A stretch of 33,073 nt of DNA from positions 299,413 to 332,485 of the forward strand of contig NZ_LMHM01000018.1 in NCBI RefSeq assembly GCF_001427785.1. Direction: 5' to 3'. The translations under genes were made by a program, and so were the position numbers. Shown one piece after another: positions 7,551 through 15,346 of this stretch (position 1 is its first letter; the number at the start of each line of letters is the position of its first letter). The notes below the pieces were generated by a model. That model ran no database searches, was not told where the DNA came from, and saw only the letters and a program-made list of their open reading frames with translations. Source of the stretch: Lysobacter sp. Root690. Its GTDB lineage: Bacteria > Pseudomonadota > Gammaproteobacteria > Xanthomonadales > Xanthomonadaceae.

Positions 7551-10148
7551 TCATTCGATCACCTCCTCGGCCGGCAGCGCGCGCAGGTTGTAGGTATTGG
7601 CCATGGCCATGCCATAGGCGCCGGTGTCGGCGACGAGGATGACGTCGCCTTCCTCGGTCGCGATCGGCATCGGTCGGCCGCGGCCGAGGACGTCGCTGCT
7701 TTCGCACACCGGGCCGACCACGTCGAACGCGGCGACCGCGCTGTCGTCGAAGCGGCTCAGGTTATGGATGCCGTGGTAGGCCTCGTACATCGCAGGACGC
7801 ATCAACGCGTTCATGCCGGCATCGCAACCGATCCGGCGCACGCCGTCCTTTTCGATCACCTGGGTCACCGCGAGCAGCAGCACGCCGCTTTCGGCCACGA
7901 GGTAACGGCCGGGTTCGATGATCAGCCCATAACGCGGATACGCGGCCTTGATTTCATCCAGACCGGCGCGCCACTGCGCGAGATCGAACAGCGGCGCTTC
8001 CGGCGTGTAGGCGATCGGCAAACCGCCGCCGATGTCGATGGTCTCGATCGTGCCGACGCTGTCGGCCAATCCGGCCAGGCTGGCGTAGACGCCGCGCCAG
8101 TGCTGCGGATCGTCGATGCCGCTGCCCAGGTGCGCGTGCAGGCCGCTGATGCGGATGTTGAGCTTGCGCGCCTCCTCGATGAAGGCGTCGAAACGCGACA
8201 GCGGCAGGCCGAACTTGGCCGCGACGCCGCCGGTGCGGACTTTCTCGTGATGGCCTTCGCCGTGACCGAGGTCCAGGCGCAGCCACAGGGTGCGACCGCG
8301 GAACAATTCCGGCCAGCGTTGCAGCGCTTCGATGTTGTCGAGGGTGACGATCACGCCGCGCTTGAACGCGGCTTCGTACTCGCGCCGCGGCGCGAAGCTC
8401 GGGGTGAACAACACCCGTTCGGGCGCCATGTGCGGGATCGCGGCGAATACGCGCTCGATCTCGGCCAGCGACACGCACTCCAGGCCGAAACCTTCGCCGA
8501 CAATGGTCTTGAGCACGGCCGGATGCGAATTGGCCTTCATTGCGTAGAAGCAACGGTCGACCGCCTCGGTGCCGATCAGCGAGCGTGCGCGTTCGCGCAC
8601 GGTGGCCAGATCGTAGACGTAGCGCGGGGTGCCGGCATCGGCCATCGCCAGCAGCCGTTCGCGCCGGCCCTGCCACCACGCCGGCGCGCGCTGCGGCTTG
8701 CCGTGCGCGATCTCGCGCCAGCTCGGGCCGAACACGCTGTCGTCGCGCACCGGCATGGCGCCGCCGCGGATCAGTTCGTGATGCAGATGCGGCAACAGCC
8801 CGTCGGCATCGGCTTCGTCGATCACGAAGGTCAGGTTGAGGTCGTTGGATGACTGCGAAATCAGGTGCACGCGCTCGCGCCCGAACGCGGCCCAGATATC
8901 GGACAGGCGATGCAGCAGCGAACGCATGCCGCGGCCGACCAGGGTGATCGCCGCGCACGGCGCGATCACCTTGACCCGGCACACCTCGGCCAGGTCGGCC
9001 GACAGCGCTTCGAGCACGTTGCTGTTGACCAAATTCTCGCTCGGGTCCAGCGACACCGTTACGTTGGTTTCCGACGAACCGATCAAGTCGATCGACAAGC
9101 CATGCCGCTTGAACCGCTCGAACACGTCGGCCAGGAAGCCGACCTGCTGCCACATGCCGATGCTTTCCATCGACACCAGCACGATGCCGTTACGCCGACT
9201 GATCGCCTTGACCCCGGGCACGGTCGCCGCGCTGGCGTCGATGCGGGTGCCGGGCAGATCGAAGCGTTCGGTGTCGAGGATCGCCATCGGCACGCCGGCG
9301 TCCCGGCACGGCGCGATCGAACGCGGATGCAGCACCTTGGCACCGGTGGTAGCGATTTCCTGGGCTTCGGCGTAATCCAGTCGGGCCAGCAGCCGCGCGT
9401 CGGGCACTTCGCGCGGATTGGCGCTGAACATGCCGGGCACGTCGGTCCAGATTTCCACCCGCTGCGCTTTCAGCAGCGCACCGAAGTACGCGGCCGAGGT
9501 GTCGGAGCCACCACGTCCGAGAATCGCAGTGCCGCCGTCGCCATGGCGGGCGATGAAGCCCTGGGTGATCAGCATCGCGGTCGGCTGCGCGTCGAAACGT
9601 TCGGCGAAACCCGCTTCGGCCTGGTGCCGGCAATTCACCGACAACCGCTGCGCCCATTCGGTCGCGTTCGGCAGCGACACCGCGTCGAGCCAGTCGCGCG
9701 CATCGCACCATCCGAAGTCGAGCCCCTGCGAACGCAGGTAGGCCGCGCCCAAGGTGGACGACAGCAACTCGCCCTGCCCCAGCACCTCGGCCTGCCAATC
9801 CAATGCGCGGTTCGCCGCGCGCGGATCGGTTTCCAACGCAATCAGTTTCGCCAGGCGTTCGCCGAGCACCGTATCCGGGTCGAGATCGAGTTCGGCGCAG
9901 AACGTGCGATGACGCTCGACCAGCCCGGCGAAACGCGCGGCGATGCCGTCGTCCTGGCCGGGCGCGGCATACGCGATCGCCTGCAGTTCGTTGGTCACGC
10001 CCGACAACGCCGAGACCACCACCAGCACGCGCCGGCCGTCGTCTTTCAGGCGTTTCGAAGCCAGGCGTCCGATCGTGTCCCAACGGTTGCGGCGGGATAC
10101 CGAAGTACCACCGAACTTGAGCACCACCCAGCCTGTCGCTTGCGCCAC
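7551..10148 (-). CDS. lysAC: Bifunctional aspartate kinase / diaminopimelate decarboxylase
   Basis: A fusion of the first and last enzymes of lysine biosynthesis, 865 residues. The N-terminal half is aspartokinase: VLKFGGTSV near residue 8, GRGGSDTSAAYFGA near 211, then ACT regulatory domains (about 325-445) with the FLADVF and SETNVTVS patterns, suggesting feedback control by amino acids. The C-terminal half, from about 500, is a PLP-fold III decarboxylase: Lys538 in YAMKANSHP is the PLP lysine, followed by HAHLGSGI, IGGGLP, EPGRYLV, CESSDVL and a typical end near ANTYNLR. The start chosen is GTG 10148 because GAGGAA lies 6 nt upstream; GTG 10151 is possible. This fusion is typical of Xanthomonadaceae. 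It heads the probable lysAC-murL-murD2 operon, linking DAP/lysine flux to muropeptide synthesis. Confidence 0.95.
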   Translation of the reverse strand: MAQATGWVVLKFGGTSVSRRNRWDTIGRLASKRLKDDGRRVLVVVSALSGVTNELQAIAYAAPGQDDGIAARFAGLVERHRTFCAELDLDPDTVLGERLAKLIALETDPRAANRALDWQAEVLGQGELLSSTLGAAYLRSQGLDFGWCDARDWLDAVSLPNATEWAQRLSVNCRHQAEAGFAERFDAQPTAMLITQGFIARHGDGGTAILGRGGSDTSAAYFGALLKAQRVEIWTDVPGMFSANPREVPDARLLARLDYAEAQEIATTGAKVLHPRSIAPCRDAGVPMAILDTERFDLPGTRIDASAATVPGVKAISRRNGIVLVSMESIGMWQQVGFLADVFERFKRHGLSIDLIGSSETNVTVSLDPSENLVNSNVLEALSADLAEVCRVKVIAPCAAITLVGRGMRSLLHRLSDIWAAFGRERVHLISQSSNDLNLTFVIDEADADGLLPHLHHELIRGGAMPVRDDSVFGPSWREIAHGKPQRAPAWWQGRRERLLAMADAGTPRYVYDLATVRERARSLIGTEAVDRCFYAMKANSHPAVLKTIVGEGFGLECVSLAEIERVFAAIPHMAPERVLFTPSFAPRREYEAAFKRGVIVTLDNIEALQRWPELFRGRTLWLRLDLGHGEGHHEKVRTGGVAAKFGLPLSRFDAFIEEARKLNIRISGLHAHLGSGIDDPQHWRGVYASLAGLADSVGTIETIDIGGGLPIAYTPEAPLFDLAQWRAGLDEIKAAYPRYGLIIEPGRYLVAESGVLLLAVTQVIEKDGVRRIGCDAGMNALMRPAMYEAYHGIHNLSRFDDSAVAAFDVVGPVCESSDVLGRGRPMPIATEEGDVILVADTGAYGMAMANTYNLRALPAEEVIE

Positions 10149-10183
10149 CACGTCTTCCTCGGTTGTCGTTACGGGTTTCAAGC

Positions 10184-10199
10184 CCCGGCGAAGGCCGGG
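10184..10199. repeat. Hairpin in the lysAC leader
   Basis: CCCGGC-gaag-GCCGGG gives a 6-bp stem with a 4-nt loop, 36 bp upstream of the lysAC start. It resembles the core of the GCGAAGGCGGG dispersed palindromes. It could affect leader folding, but there is no T-run. Confidence 0.5.
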
Positions 10200-10323
10200 A
10201 CAGGTCGATCGGCCCGCGCGCCGCATCGATGCGGGGCCGCGGGGTTGCACACTTGCCGGTCCTGCGCGCCTAGAATCGCGTGCTTGCCATCGCGCGCGCC
10301 CGGGGTCCGGGCATGAGGCGACG

Positions 10324-10352
10324 ATTCTAGTCGAAGCGGCCGGGTCCCGAAC
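10324..10352 (-). promoter_or_regulatory. Possible lysAC promoter
   Basis: On the minus strand TAGAAT (10329-10324) is a five-of-six -10 match. The hexamer 17 bp upstream, TTCGGG (10352-10347), is a poor -35. A start near 10317 would give a leader of about 170 nt. Confidence 0.3.
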
Positions 10353-10516
10353 GGGGTGGCCGGGCTGCTTGTTTCGGCGGCTCGCTTCGGCGGCTTGCCC
10401 GGCCGGCCTTTTTCATCCGCTCTATCTGACGTTTCTCACTGCTCTGCTGCTCTTTCCTCTCTCATGGTCACGCCCTTGTACCGCCACCTGCACGGGCCTC
10501 TCGGAAGCCCACCCGA

Positions 10517-11398
10517 ATGACGCAACGCCGCTATCTGCAACTGGACGTGTTCGCCGACCGGCCCGGCGCCGGCAATCCGCTGGCCGTGGTCCTCGACGCC
10601 GACGGCCTCGACGACGCCGCCATGCAGGCCATCGCCCGCTGGACCCGCCTGCCCGAAACCACCTTCGTGTTTCCGCCGAGCCAGGCCGGCGCCAGTTACC
10701 GCATCCGCATGTTCAGCCCGCGCCGCGAGGTGCCGTTCGCCGGCCATCCCAGCGTCGGCACCGCCTGCGTGGTGCTCGAGGCCGGGCTGGCGACGCCGGT
10801 CGACGGCGTGCTGGTGCAGGAAGGCGTCGCCGGGCTGCTGCCGCTGTCGGTGACCGGCGAAGGCGAGTCGCGCACGATCGCGGTGCGCACGCCACGCGCG
10901 CGGGTGGTCGAAACCGCCAGTGCGACCGATCCGCGCCTCGCCGACACTTTGCGCAATCTGTCCTTGGGCGCATTGCCGCCTGCGCTGATGGACGGCGGCC
11001 GCCGCTGGTGGTTGGCCGAACTGCGCGACGAAGCCGCGCTGCGCGCCGCCAGCCCCGACTGGGCCGCGATCGGCGCGCTGGCCGAAAGCACCGAGAGCAT
11101 GGGCCTGTGCGCGTTCGCGCGCGCCGATGCCGGCCAGGACTACGACCTGGTCGTGCGCGCCTTCGTCGGCGCCCCGGCGCAGTTCGAGGACGCCGCCTCC
11201 GGCGCGGCCAACGCCACCCTGGCCGCGTGGCTCAACCACAATGGCGCCCTGCCCGGTCGCGACGGGCGCTATACCGTCAGCCAAGGTCGCGAAGTCGGCT
11301 TTGACGCGCGCCTGGAGTTGCGCGTGGATGGCGACGGCGAGGTCTGGTCGGGTGGTCGGGTCAGCAATGTGGTGCGTGGGTCGATCGATTGGCGTTGA
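10517..11398 (+). CDS. PhzF-family isomerase/epimerase-like protein
   Basis: 293 residues, the usual PhzF length. The fold is a pseudo-dimer of two diaminopimelate-epimerase-like domains. The general acid/base Glu47 sits in LPETTFV. GHPSVGTA at 76-83 and EDAASGAANATLAAWL in the second half match the family's substrate-binding motifs. PhzF proteins isomerise or deprotonate small acids (trans-2,3-dihydro-3-hydroxyanthranilate in phenazine synthesis), but most chromosomal homologues have unknown substrates. No phenazine genes are nearby, so a phenazine role is not supported. It is transcribed away from lysAC; no strong Shine-Dalgarno sequence is visible. A repeat element follows 10 bp after the stop. 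Confidence 0.9.
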   Translation: MTQRRYLQLDVFADRPGAGNPLAVVLDADGLDDAAMQAIARWTRLPETTFVFPPSQAGASYRIRMFSPRREVPFAGHPSVGTACVVLEAGLATPVDGVLVQEGVAGLLPLSVTGEGESRTIAVRTPRARVVETASATDPRLADTLRNLSLGALPPALMDGGRRWWLAELRDEAALRAASPDWAAIGALAESTESMGLCAFARADAGQDYDLVVRAFVGAPAQFEDAASGAANATLAAWLNHNGALPGRDGRYTVSQGREVGFDARLELRVDGDGEVWSGGRVSNVVRGSIDWR

Positions 11399-11408
11399 GC
11401 CTGCGCGG

Positions 11409-11539
11409 CCCTCACCCCAACCCCTCTCCCGCAAGCGGAAGAGGGGCTTTTGAGCAGGGATTTATCACGATCATGAGCAAGCTGCGGAAAATCCTTCTCC
11501 CGCTCGCGGGAGAAGGTGGCCCGAAGGGCCGGATGAGGG
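11409..11539. repeat. Intergenic copy of the CCCTCACCCC palindromic element
   Basis: The left arm begins CCCTCACCCCAACCCCTCTC at 11409. The right arm runs to GGATGAGGGC at 11540 and includes CTTCTCCCGC...GCGGGAGAAG. At about 131 bp it is close to the 134-bp copy inside murL, with an unrelated centre. It lies between the convergent 3' ends of the phzF-family gene and the symporter gene and could also act as a bidirectional terminator-like structure. Confidence 0.8.
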
Positions 11540-11593
11540 CGCACGCAGGCTAAGTACCACTCATCTCAAATCCGCGAGTCTCTGTAACAACCG

Positions 11594-12481
11594 TCAAACC
11601 GCCGCCGCGCGCGCCTGTTCCCGCGCCACCGCGCGCCGCCCCAGCACCACCACCGCGAACGCCGGCAGATACATCAGCAAGCCGTACATCGCCGCCGGCA
11701 CAGCGACCTGCGGCGAGTTCAACAAGGTCAGCGCGATCACGATCGCCAGGGTGCTGTTCTGCACGCCGACTTCCATCCCGACGGTGATCGAATCGCGCAA
11801 GTCCAGCCCGCTGACCCGCGCCAGCGCGAAGCCGCCACCGATCGCCGCGCTGCACATCAGCAACGCCGCCGGGCCCAGTTCGGGGAGAGTACGCAGCAAC
11901 AGATCGTGCTGGGTGACGCTGATCGCGACGATCAGCAACAACAGCAGCAACAAGGCGAAGCGGCTGACCCATGGCTCGATGCGTTGCGCCAGCGCTGGCG
12001 CGAAACGCCGCAAGCCCATGCCGAGCAATACCGGCACCAGCACCAACGCGGCCAGGTGCATCACCGTCTGGCCCACCGGCAAGCGGATCTGGCGGGTTTC
12101 GCCGCCGAACCAGTCCAAGGCCAGATTGACCAGCAACGGCACGCTGATGAACGTCACCAGCGCGCTGATCACCGTCAAGGTCACCGCCAGCGCGACGTTG
12201 CCGCGGGCGAGAAAAGTCAGTGCATTGGAGCTGCTGCCGCTCGGACAGGCCGCGACCAGCACGAAGCCGACGGCGAATTCCAGCGAATTCGGAAACAGCC
12301 ACGCCACCGCGAAACCGAGCAGCGGCAGCAGCAGGTAGTGGCCGATCAGGCCGACCATGACCGGCTTGGGATGCTGGCCGATGCGGCGGAAGTCCGCGCC
12401 GCTCAGGGTCAGGCCGATGCCGCACATGATGATGGCGATGGCGATCGGCAGACCGATCTTGAGCAACAGGCTGTCCTGCAC
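11594..12481 (-). CDS. Bile acid:sodium symporter family transporter (BASS)
   Basis: An inner-membrane protein of 295 residues with about nine or ten hydrophobic helices. Signatures are the ACPSGSSSNALTFLARGN segment and GVQNSTLAIVIA, the two crossing-helix motifs of the BASS/ASBT fold that form the sodium and substrate sites. Bacterial members carry organic anions such as bile acids, pantoate or keto acids; the substrate here is unknown. GTG at 12481 was chosen because AGGAG lies 7 nt upstream and the protein then starts VQDSLLLKIG, like the family; an upstream ATG at 12538 would add 19 unlikely residues. It is 90 bp downstream of the class II aldolase-like gene on the same strand, possibly co-transcribed. 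Confidence 0.9.
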   Translation of the reverse strand: MQDSLLLKIGLPIAIAIIMCGIGLTLSGADFRRIGQHPKPVMVGLIGHYLLLPLLGFAVAWLFPNSLEFAVGFVLVAACPSGSSSNALTFLARGNVALAVTLTVISALVTFISVPLLVNLALDWFGGETRQIRLPVGQTVMHLAALVLVPVLLGMGLRRFAPALAQRIEPWVSRFALLLLLLLIVAISVTQHDLLLRTLPELGPAALLMCSAAIGGGFALARVSGLDLRDSITVGMEVGVQNSTLAIVIALTLLNSPQVAVPAAMYGLLMYLPAFAVVVLGRRAVAREQARAAAV

Positions 12482-12571
12482 GAAGGATCTCCTGACCACG
12501 GGGTATACGAGCCGGCGCGATGCCGGCGGCTGGAACACTGATGCGCGAAGCTGCCATCGCGCGAAGCTGAC

Positions 12572-13354
12572 TCAGCGATCGTAGCCCGGATTGTGCCGCT
12601 GCAATCGCCGCAACAGCGACGGCCACGCCAGCGCGCCGCCGAGCCCGCGCGTAACCTGCGCGGCCTGGGCCTGGATGCCGACGAGGATCGGCGCGGGAAT
12701 ACGCAACAAGTCGCCCCCGCCGGCCATCGCCCGCACCTGGATCGCGCATGCGGCCTCGAAGATGTACATCGCCAGGAACGCATCGGCGACGCTCGCGCCG
12801 ACCGTCAGCAGGCCATGGTTGCGCAGCATCAGGAAGGTATTGCGTCCCAGATCGCGCACCAGCCGCGGCTTTTCCTCGTCGTTGAGCGCCACGCCTTCGT
12901 AATCGTGATAGCCCAACGCGGCCAGCACGAACAGCGACTGCTGCGAGATCGGCAATACCCCGTCGCGCTGCGCCGACACCGCGATGCCGTTGAGCGAATG
13001 GGTGTGCATCACGCACAAGGCGTCGTCGCGCGCGGCGTGTACCGCGCTGTGAATCACGAAACCGGCCGGGTTGACCGGGATCGGCTGATCACTGCGCGCT
13101 TCATCCACCGGCAGGCCGTCGAGGCCGATCTTGACCAGCGACGACGCGGTGATTTCGTCGAAGCCCATGCCGTAGCGATTGATCAGGAAACGATGCTCGG
13201 GCCCGGGAATGCGCGCGGTCAGATGGGTGAATACGAGATCATCCCAACCGAACAGCGCGACCAGCCGGTAGGCCGCGGCCAGGTCGACCCGCAGCGCCCA
13301 TTCGGCCTCGTCCGTGGCCGCGTGCGCATCGCCGTCGTGATTGCTCGTCTGCAT
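12572..13354 (-). CDS. Class II aldolase/adducin family protein
   Basis: 260 residues from ATG 13354, preceded by AAGGGGAA. The class II aldolase fold binds a divalent metal through histidines, seen here in VIHSAVH and CVMHTHS and in the LRNHGLLTVG segment near the C-terminus. Typical early residues FTHLTARIPG and FLINRYGMGFDEI are present. The family includes fuculose-phosphate aldolases and many uncharacterised adducin-like proteins. FLINRYGMGFDEI fits the adducin-like branch better than a sugar-phosphate aldolase, so no reaction is assigned. It is divergent from a Crp/Fnr regulator across 113 bp holding repeated GCCGAC half-sites, which suggests control by that regulator. Cytoplasmic. Confidence 0.88.
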   Translation of the reverse strand: MQTSNHDGDAHAATDEAEWALRVDLAAAYRLVALFGWDDLVFTHLTARIPGPEHRFLINRYGMGFDEITASSLVKIGLDGLPVDEARSDQPIPVNPAGFVIHSAVHAARDDALCVMHTHSLNGIAVSAQRDGVLPISQQSLFVLAALGYHDYEGVALNDEEKPRLVRDLGRNTFLMLRNHGLLTVGASVADAFLAMYIFEAACAIQVRAMAGGGDLLRIPAPILVGIQAQAAQVTRGLGGALAWPSLLRRLQRHNPGYDR

Positions 13355-13403
13355 GGTCGTTCCCCTTCGCGGTCCAACGGGCACAATAGCCCCGCGCTCC
13401 GGC

Positions 13404-13424
13404 GCCGACCGTCGGCTTGCCGAC
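13404..13424. promoter_or_regulatory. Alternating GCCGAC/GTCGGC half-sites in the divergent promoter
   Basis: Three six-base half-sites follow each other: GCCGAC (13404-13409), GTCGGC (13411-13416) and GCCGAC (13419-13424). They form two overlapping perfect palindromes with 1- and 2-nt centres. They sit between the aldolase-like and Crp/Fnr starts, where an operator is expected. No binding protein is proven. Confidence 0.4.
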
Positions 13425-13467
13425 AGTCGAACCCCTCGCTGTAATCGAATCATCCGCACAGGCCGCC

Positions 13468-14205
13468 ATGCAGGATCGCCCCGCGCCCGCTCGCCACGCC
13501 GACATGACCGACCCCGCGCTGAGCGCCGATCCGTGGCTGCGCGATCTGTCGCCGGAACTGGTCGCCCACCTGCAGGCGATGTCGCTGCGTCGGCGCCTGC
13601 GCGACGGCGAACGGCTGTACGCGCGCGGCGATGCTGCCGAGGGCCTGTACGGCGTGGTCCGCGGCCGCATCCGCCTGAGCGTGCCGACTCCGAACGGGCG
13701 CGAGGTGTTGTTCGTGCTGTTCGAACCGGGCAGTTGGTTCGGCGAGGTGTCGATGTTCGACGGCGAACCGCGCCCGCAGGATGCGCACGCGATCGGCGAC
13801 AGCGAAATCCTGCTGCTGCCGCGCCTGCGTTTTCTCGCCCTGCTCGACCAACACCCCGAGCTGTATCGCGGCTTCACCCGCCTGCTGTGCCGCAAGCTGC
13901 GCACGGTGCTCGATTACGTCGAGGACGCGTTGACCCTGCCATTGGCGGCGCGACTCGGCAAGCGTCTGCTGCAACTGGCGCAGGTCTACGGTGTCGATGA
14001 AGCCGACGGCCGCTTGATCGATCTGGCGCTGCCGCAGGACGATCTGGCGAGCATGCTCGGCGCGACCCGGCAAAGCGTGAGCAAGGAGCTCAAGGCCTGG
14101 GAACAGCAGGGTTGGATCAGCCTGCGTTATCGGCATGTGGTGTTGCGCGACGAGGCGGCGCTGACGCGGATGGTGGCGCGTGCGTCGGGTTTGCCCGAGC
14201 CCTGA
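13468..14205 (+). CDS. Crp/Fnr-family transcriptional regulator
   Basis: 245 residues from ATG 13468 (ATG 13504 would give 233). The N-terminal half is a cyclic-nucleotide-binding-type beta-roll (about 35-130) with GSWFGEVSMFDGEPRPQDAHA. The usual Arg-Ser pair of the cAMP pocket is replaced by Gln-Asp, and there are no N-terminal cysteines for an Fnr-type iron-sulfur cluster. The effector is therefore unlikely to be cAMP bound in the standard way. A dimerisation helix follows, then a winged helix with LPQDDLASMLGATRQSVSKE as the helix-turn-helix. It probably regulates itself and the divergent aldolase-like/BASS genes. Confidence 0.88.
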   Translation: MQDRPAPARHADMTDPALSADPWLRDLSPELVAHLQAMSLRRRLRDGERLYARGDAAEGLYGVVRGRIRLSVPTPNGREVLFVLFEPGSWFGEVSMFDGEPRPQDAHAIGDSEILLLPRLRFLALLDQHPELYRGFTRLLCRKLRTVLDYVEDALTLPLAARLGKRLLQLAQVYGVDEADGRLIDLALPQDDLASMLGATRQSVSKELKAWEQQGWISLRYRHVVLRDEAALTRMVARASGLPEP

Positions 14206-14545
14206 ACCGCTGGGCTTGTCTTCATCGTATGCGGCGCACGCGGCGCGTATCGCTCAAACAAGCAACGTGCAATGAAGAACGCTGGGACCTCGTCGTCCCA
14301 CGAAGCGTCATGACCTCGCGATCACCACGCAAAGCGCAGTGACGCGGTCGCGGCTCGCGCCGCTCCTACAGTGAGAAACGTAGCTGCGACCGCCCATGTA
14401 GGAGCGGCGCAAGCCGCGACCGCGACATCACAGTCACGTCGCCAGCAACAACGAAACAGACACCAACCGGATCAACCGTGCTTGGTGTCTACGTTCTACC
14501 TGTGTAGCGACGTGCGGACCGCGCCCCGCAGCCCAACCGAATCAA
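14206..14545. other. 340-bp convergent intergenic region with a REP pair
   Basis: It lies between the 3' ends of the Crp/Fnr gene and the glycine-zipper gene. The only structure I see is the inverted GTAG REP pair at 14346-14421. No gene is supported. Confidence 0.6.
14346..14421. repeat. Inverted pair of GTAG-type REP elements (copy 1)
   Basis: The right unit at 14398-14421 reads GTAGGAGCGGCGCAAGCCGC then GACC. The left unit at 14346-14369 is the same in inverse orientation with one difference. Each unit has a GTAG head and an internal GCGGC/GCCGC stem, as in REPs mobilised by RAYT transposases (the Stenotrophomonas GTAG type). No RAYT gene lies in the window. Confidence 0.85.
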
Positions 14546-15244
14546 TCAATCCGGCCGCACATCCACGCGCACCCGAATACGATCGCCGGGGTTGTGATCG
14601 GTGCGGGTGCGATAAGTCTTGCCGGCGTATTCGTACGTCACGTCGTAACCGCTGACAGAGCGCTCGCCGTTGTTGCCGGTCGGGTAATAGTTGCCGTTGT
14701 CCTGGACCGGATCGCAGACCCGCACCATGCCGCTGCGCGGCGGCTGCTGGCTGCGCTTGTTCTGTTCGTAGATGCTCTTGCCGGCCATGCCGCCGACCAT
14801 CGAACCGATCGCCGAGGTGGCGTAGCGCGCGCTGCCGCCGCCGACCTTGCTGCCGAGCACCGCGCCCACGATGCCGCCGACCACGGTCGCGGCCATGCGG
14901 CCGCCTTCGGTGCCGGTGCTGCGGCGCTCGCCGCCGTTGGGGTCGTAATAGGAATCGCTGTTGCGGTTGTCGTCGCCGTAATAGCTGTCGCCCTGCACAT
15001 AGGCCGGACGCTCGTAGCAGCGCGGGCCGGTGCTGGCCGGCTGGGCGCGGTATTCGTCGAACACCGGATCGACCCGGATGACCCGGGCGAAATCGATCTG
15101 CGAACTGTAGCCGGCGTTGCCGCTGGCCTGCGGATACGTGTTCTGCGGGTAGTTGTTCTGCGGGTAGCCGTACGACTGCGCCGAAGCGATGCCGGTGGCG
15201 GCGGTCAGCGCCAGGCCCAGGACGGTGACGAGCGAGCGATTCAT
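14546..15244 (-). CDS. Glycine-zipper outer-envelope protein
   Basis: 232 residues from ATG 15244, where GGAG is 6 nt upstream; the adjacent ATG 15247 would add one Met. A signal peptide ends at GIASA|QS (about residue 22). Then come YPQN-type repeats (YPQNNYPQNTYPQ), a Tyr/Asp/Asn-rich stretch, and a glycine zipper, VVGGIVGAVLGSKVGGG...IGSMVGGMAGK, like the 17-kDa surface antigen/SlyB-type two-helix glycine zippers. The C-terminus has a small domain ending YEYAGKTYRTRTDHNPGD. Two conserved-looking cysteines (in GPRCYE and VRVCDP) could form a disulfide. There is no lipobox, so it is periplasmic or outer-membrane associated. The function is unknown; related proteins are linked to envelope integrity. 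Confidence 0.82.
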   Translation of the reverse strand: MNRSLVTVLGLALTAATGIASAQSYGYPQNNYPQNTYPQASGNAGYSSQIDFARVIRVDPVFDEYRAQPASTGPRCYERPAYVQGDSYYGDDNRNSDSYYDPNGGERRSTGTEGGRMAATVVGGIVGAVLGSKVGGGSARYATSAIGSMVGGMAGKSIYEQNKRSQQPPRSGMVRVCDPVQDNGNYYPTGNNGERSVSGYDVTYEYAGKTYRTRTDHNPGDRIRVRVDVRPD

Positions 15245-15346
15245 CATGGACTCCAGACGCCGGGATGGCGCGATGCGGATCGTCGGGCCGCGGCGGTCAA
15301 CCCGGGCTGAATGCGGCCGGCCCGGCCCCGCGCGGGCGCGCGGCGT

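Larger units (their letters stand above)
10149..10516. other. Divergent intergenic region between lysAC and the phzF-family gene
   Basis: 368 bp with the lysAC ribosome-binding site, a hairpin in the lysAC leader and two facing TAGAAT hexamers. No gene is visible. Confidence 0.6.

Noticed and set aside
10517-11398. Phenazine biosynthesis locus
   Set aside because: Only the PhzF-family gene is present; such genes are common outside phenazine clusters.
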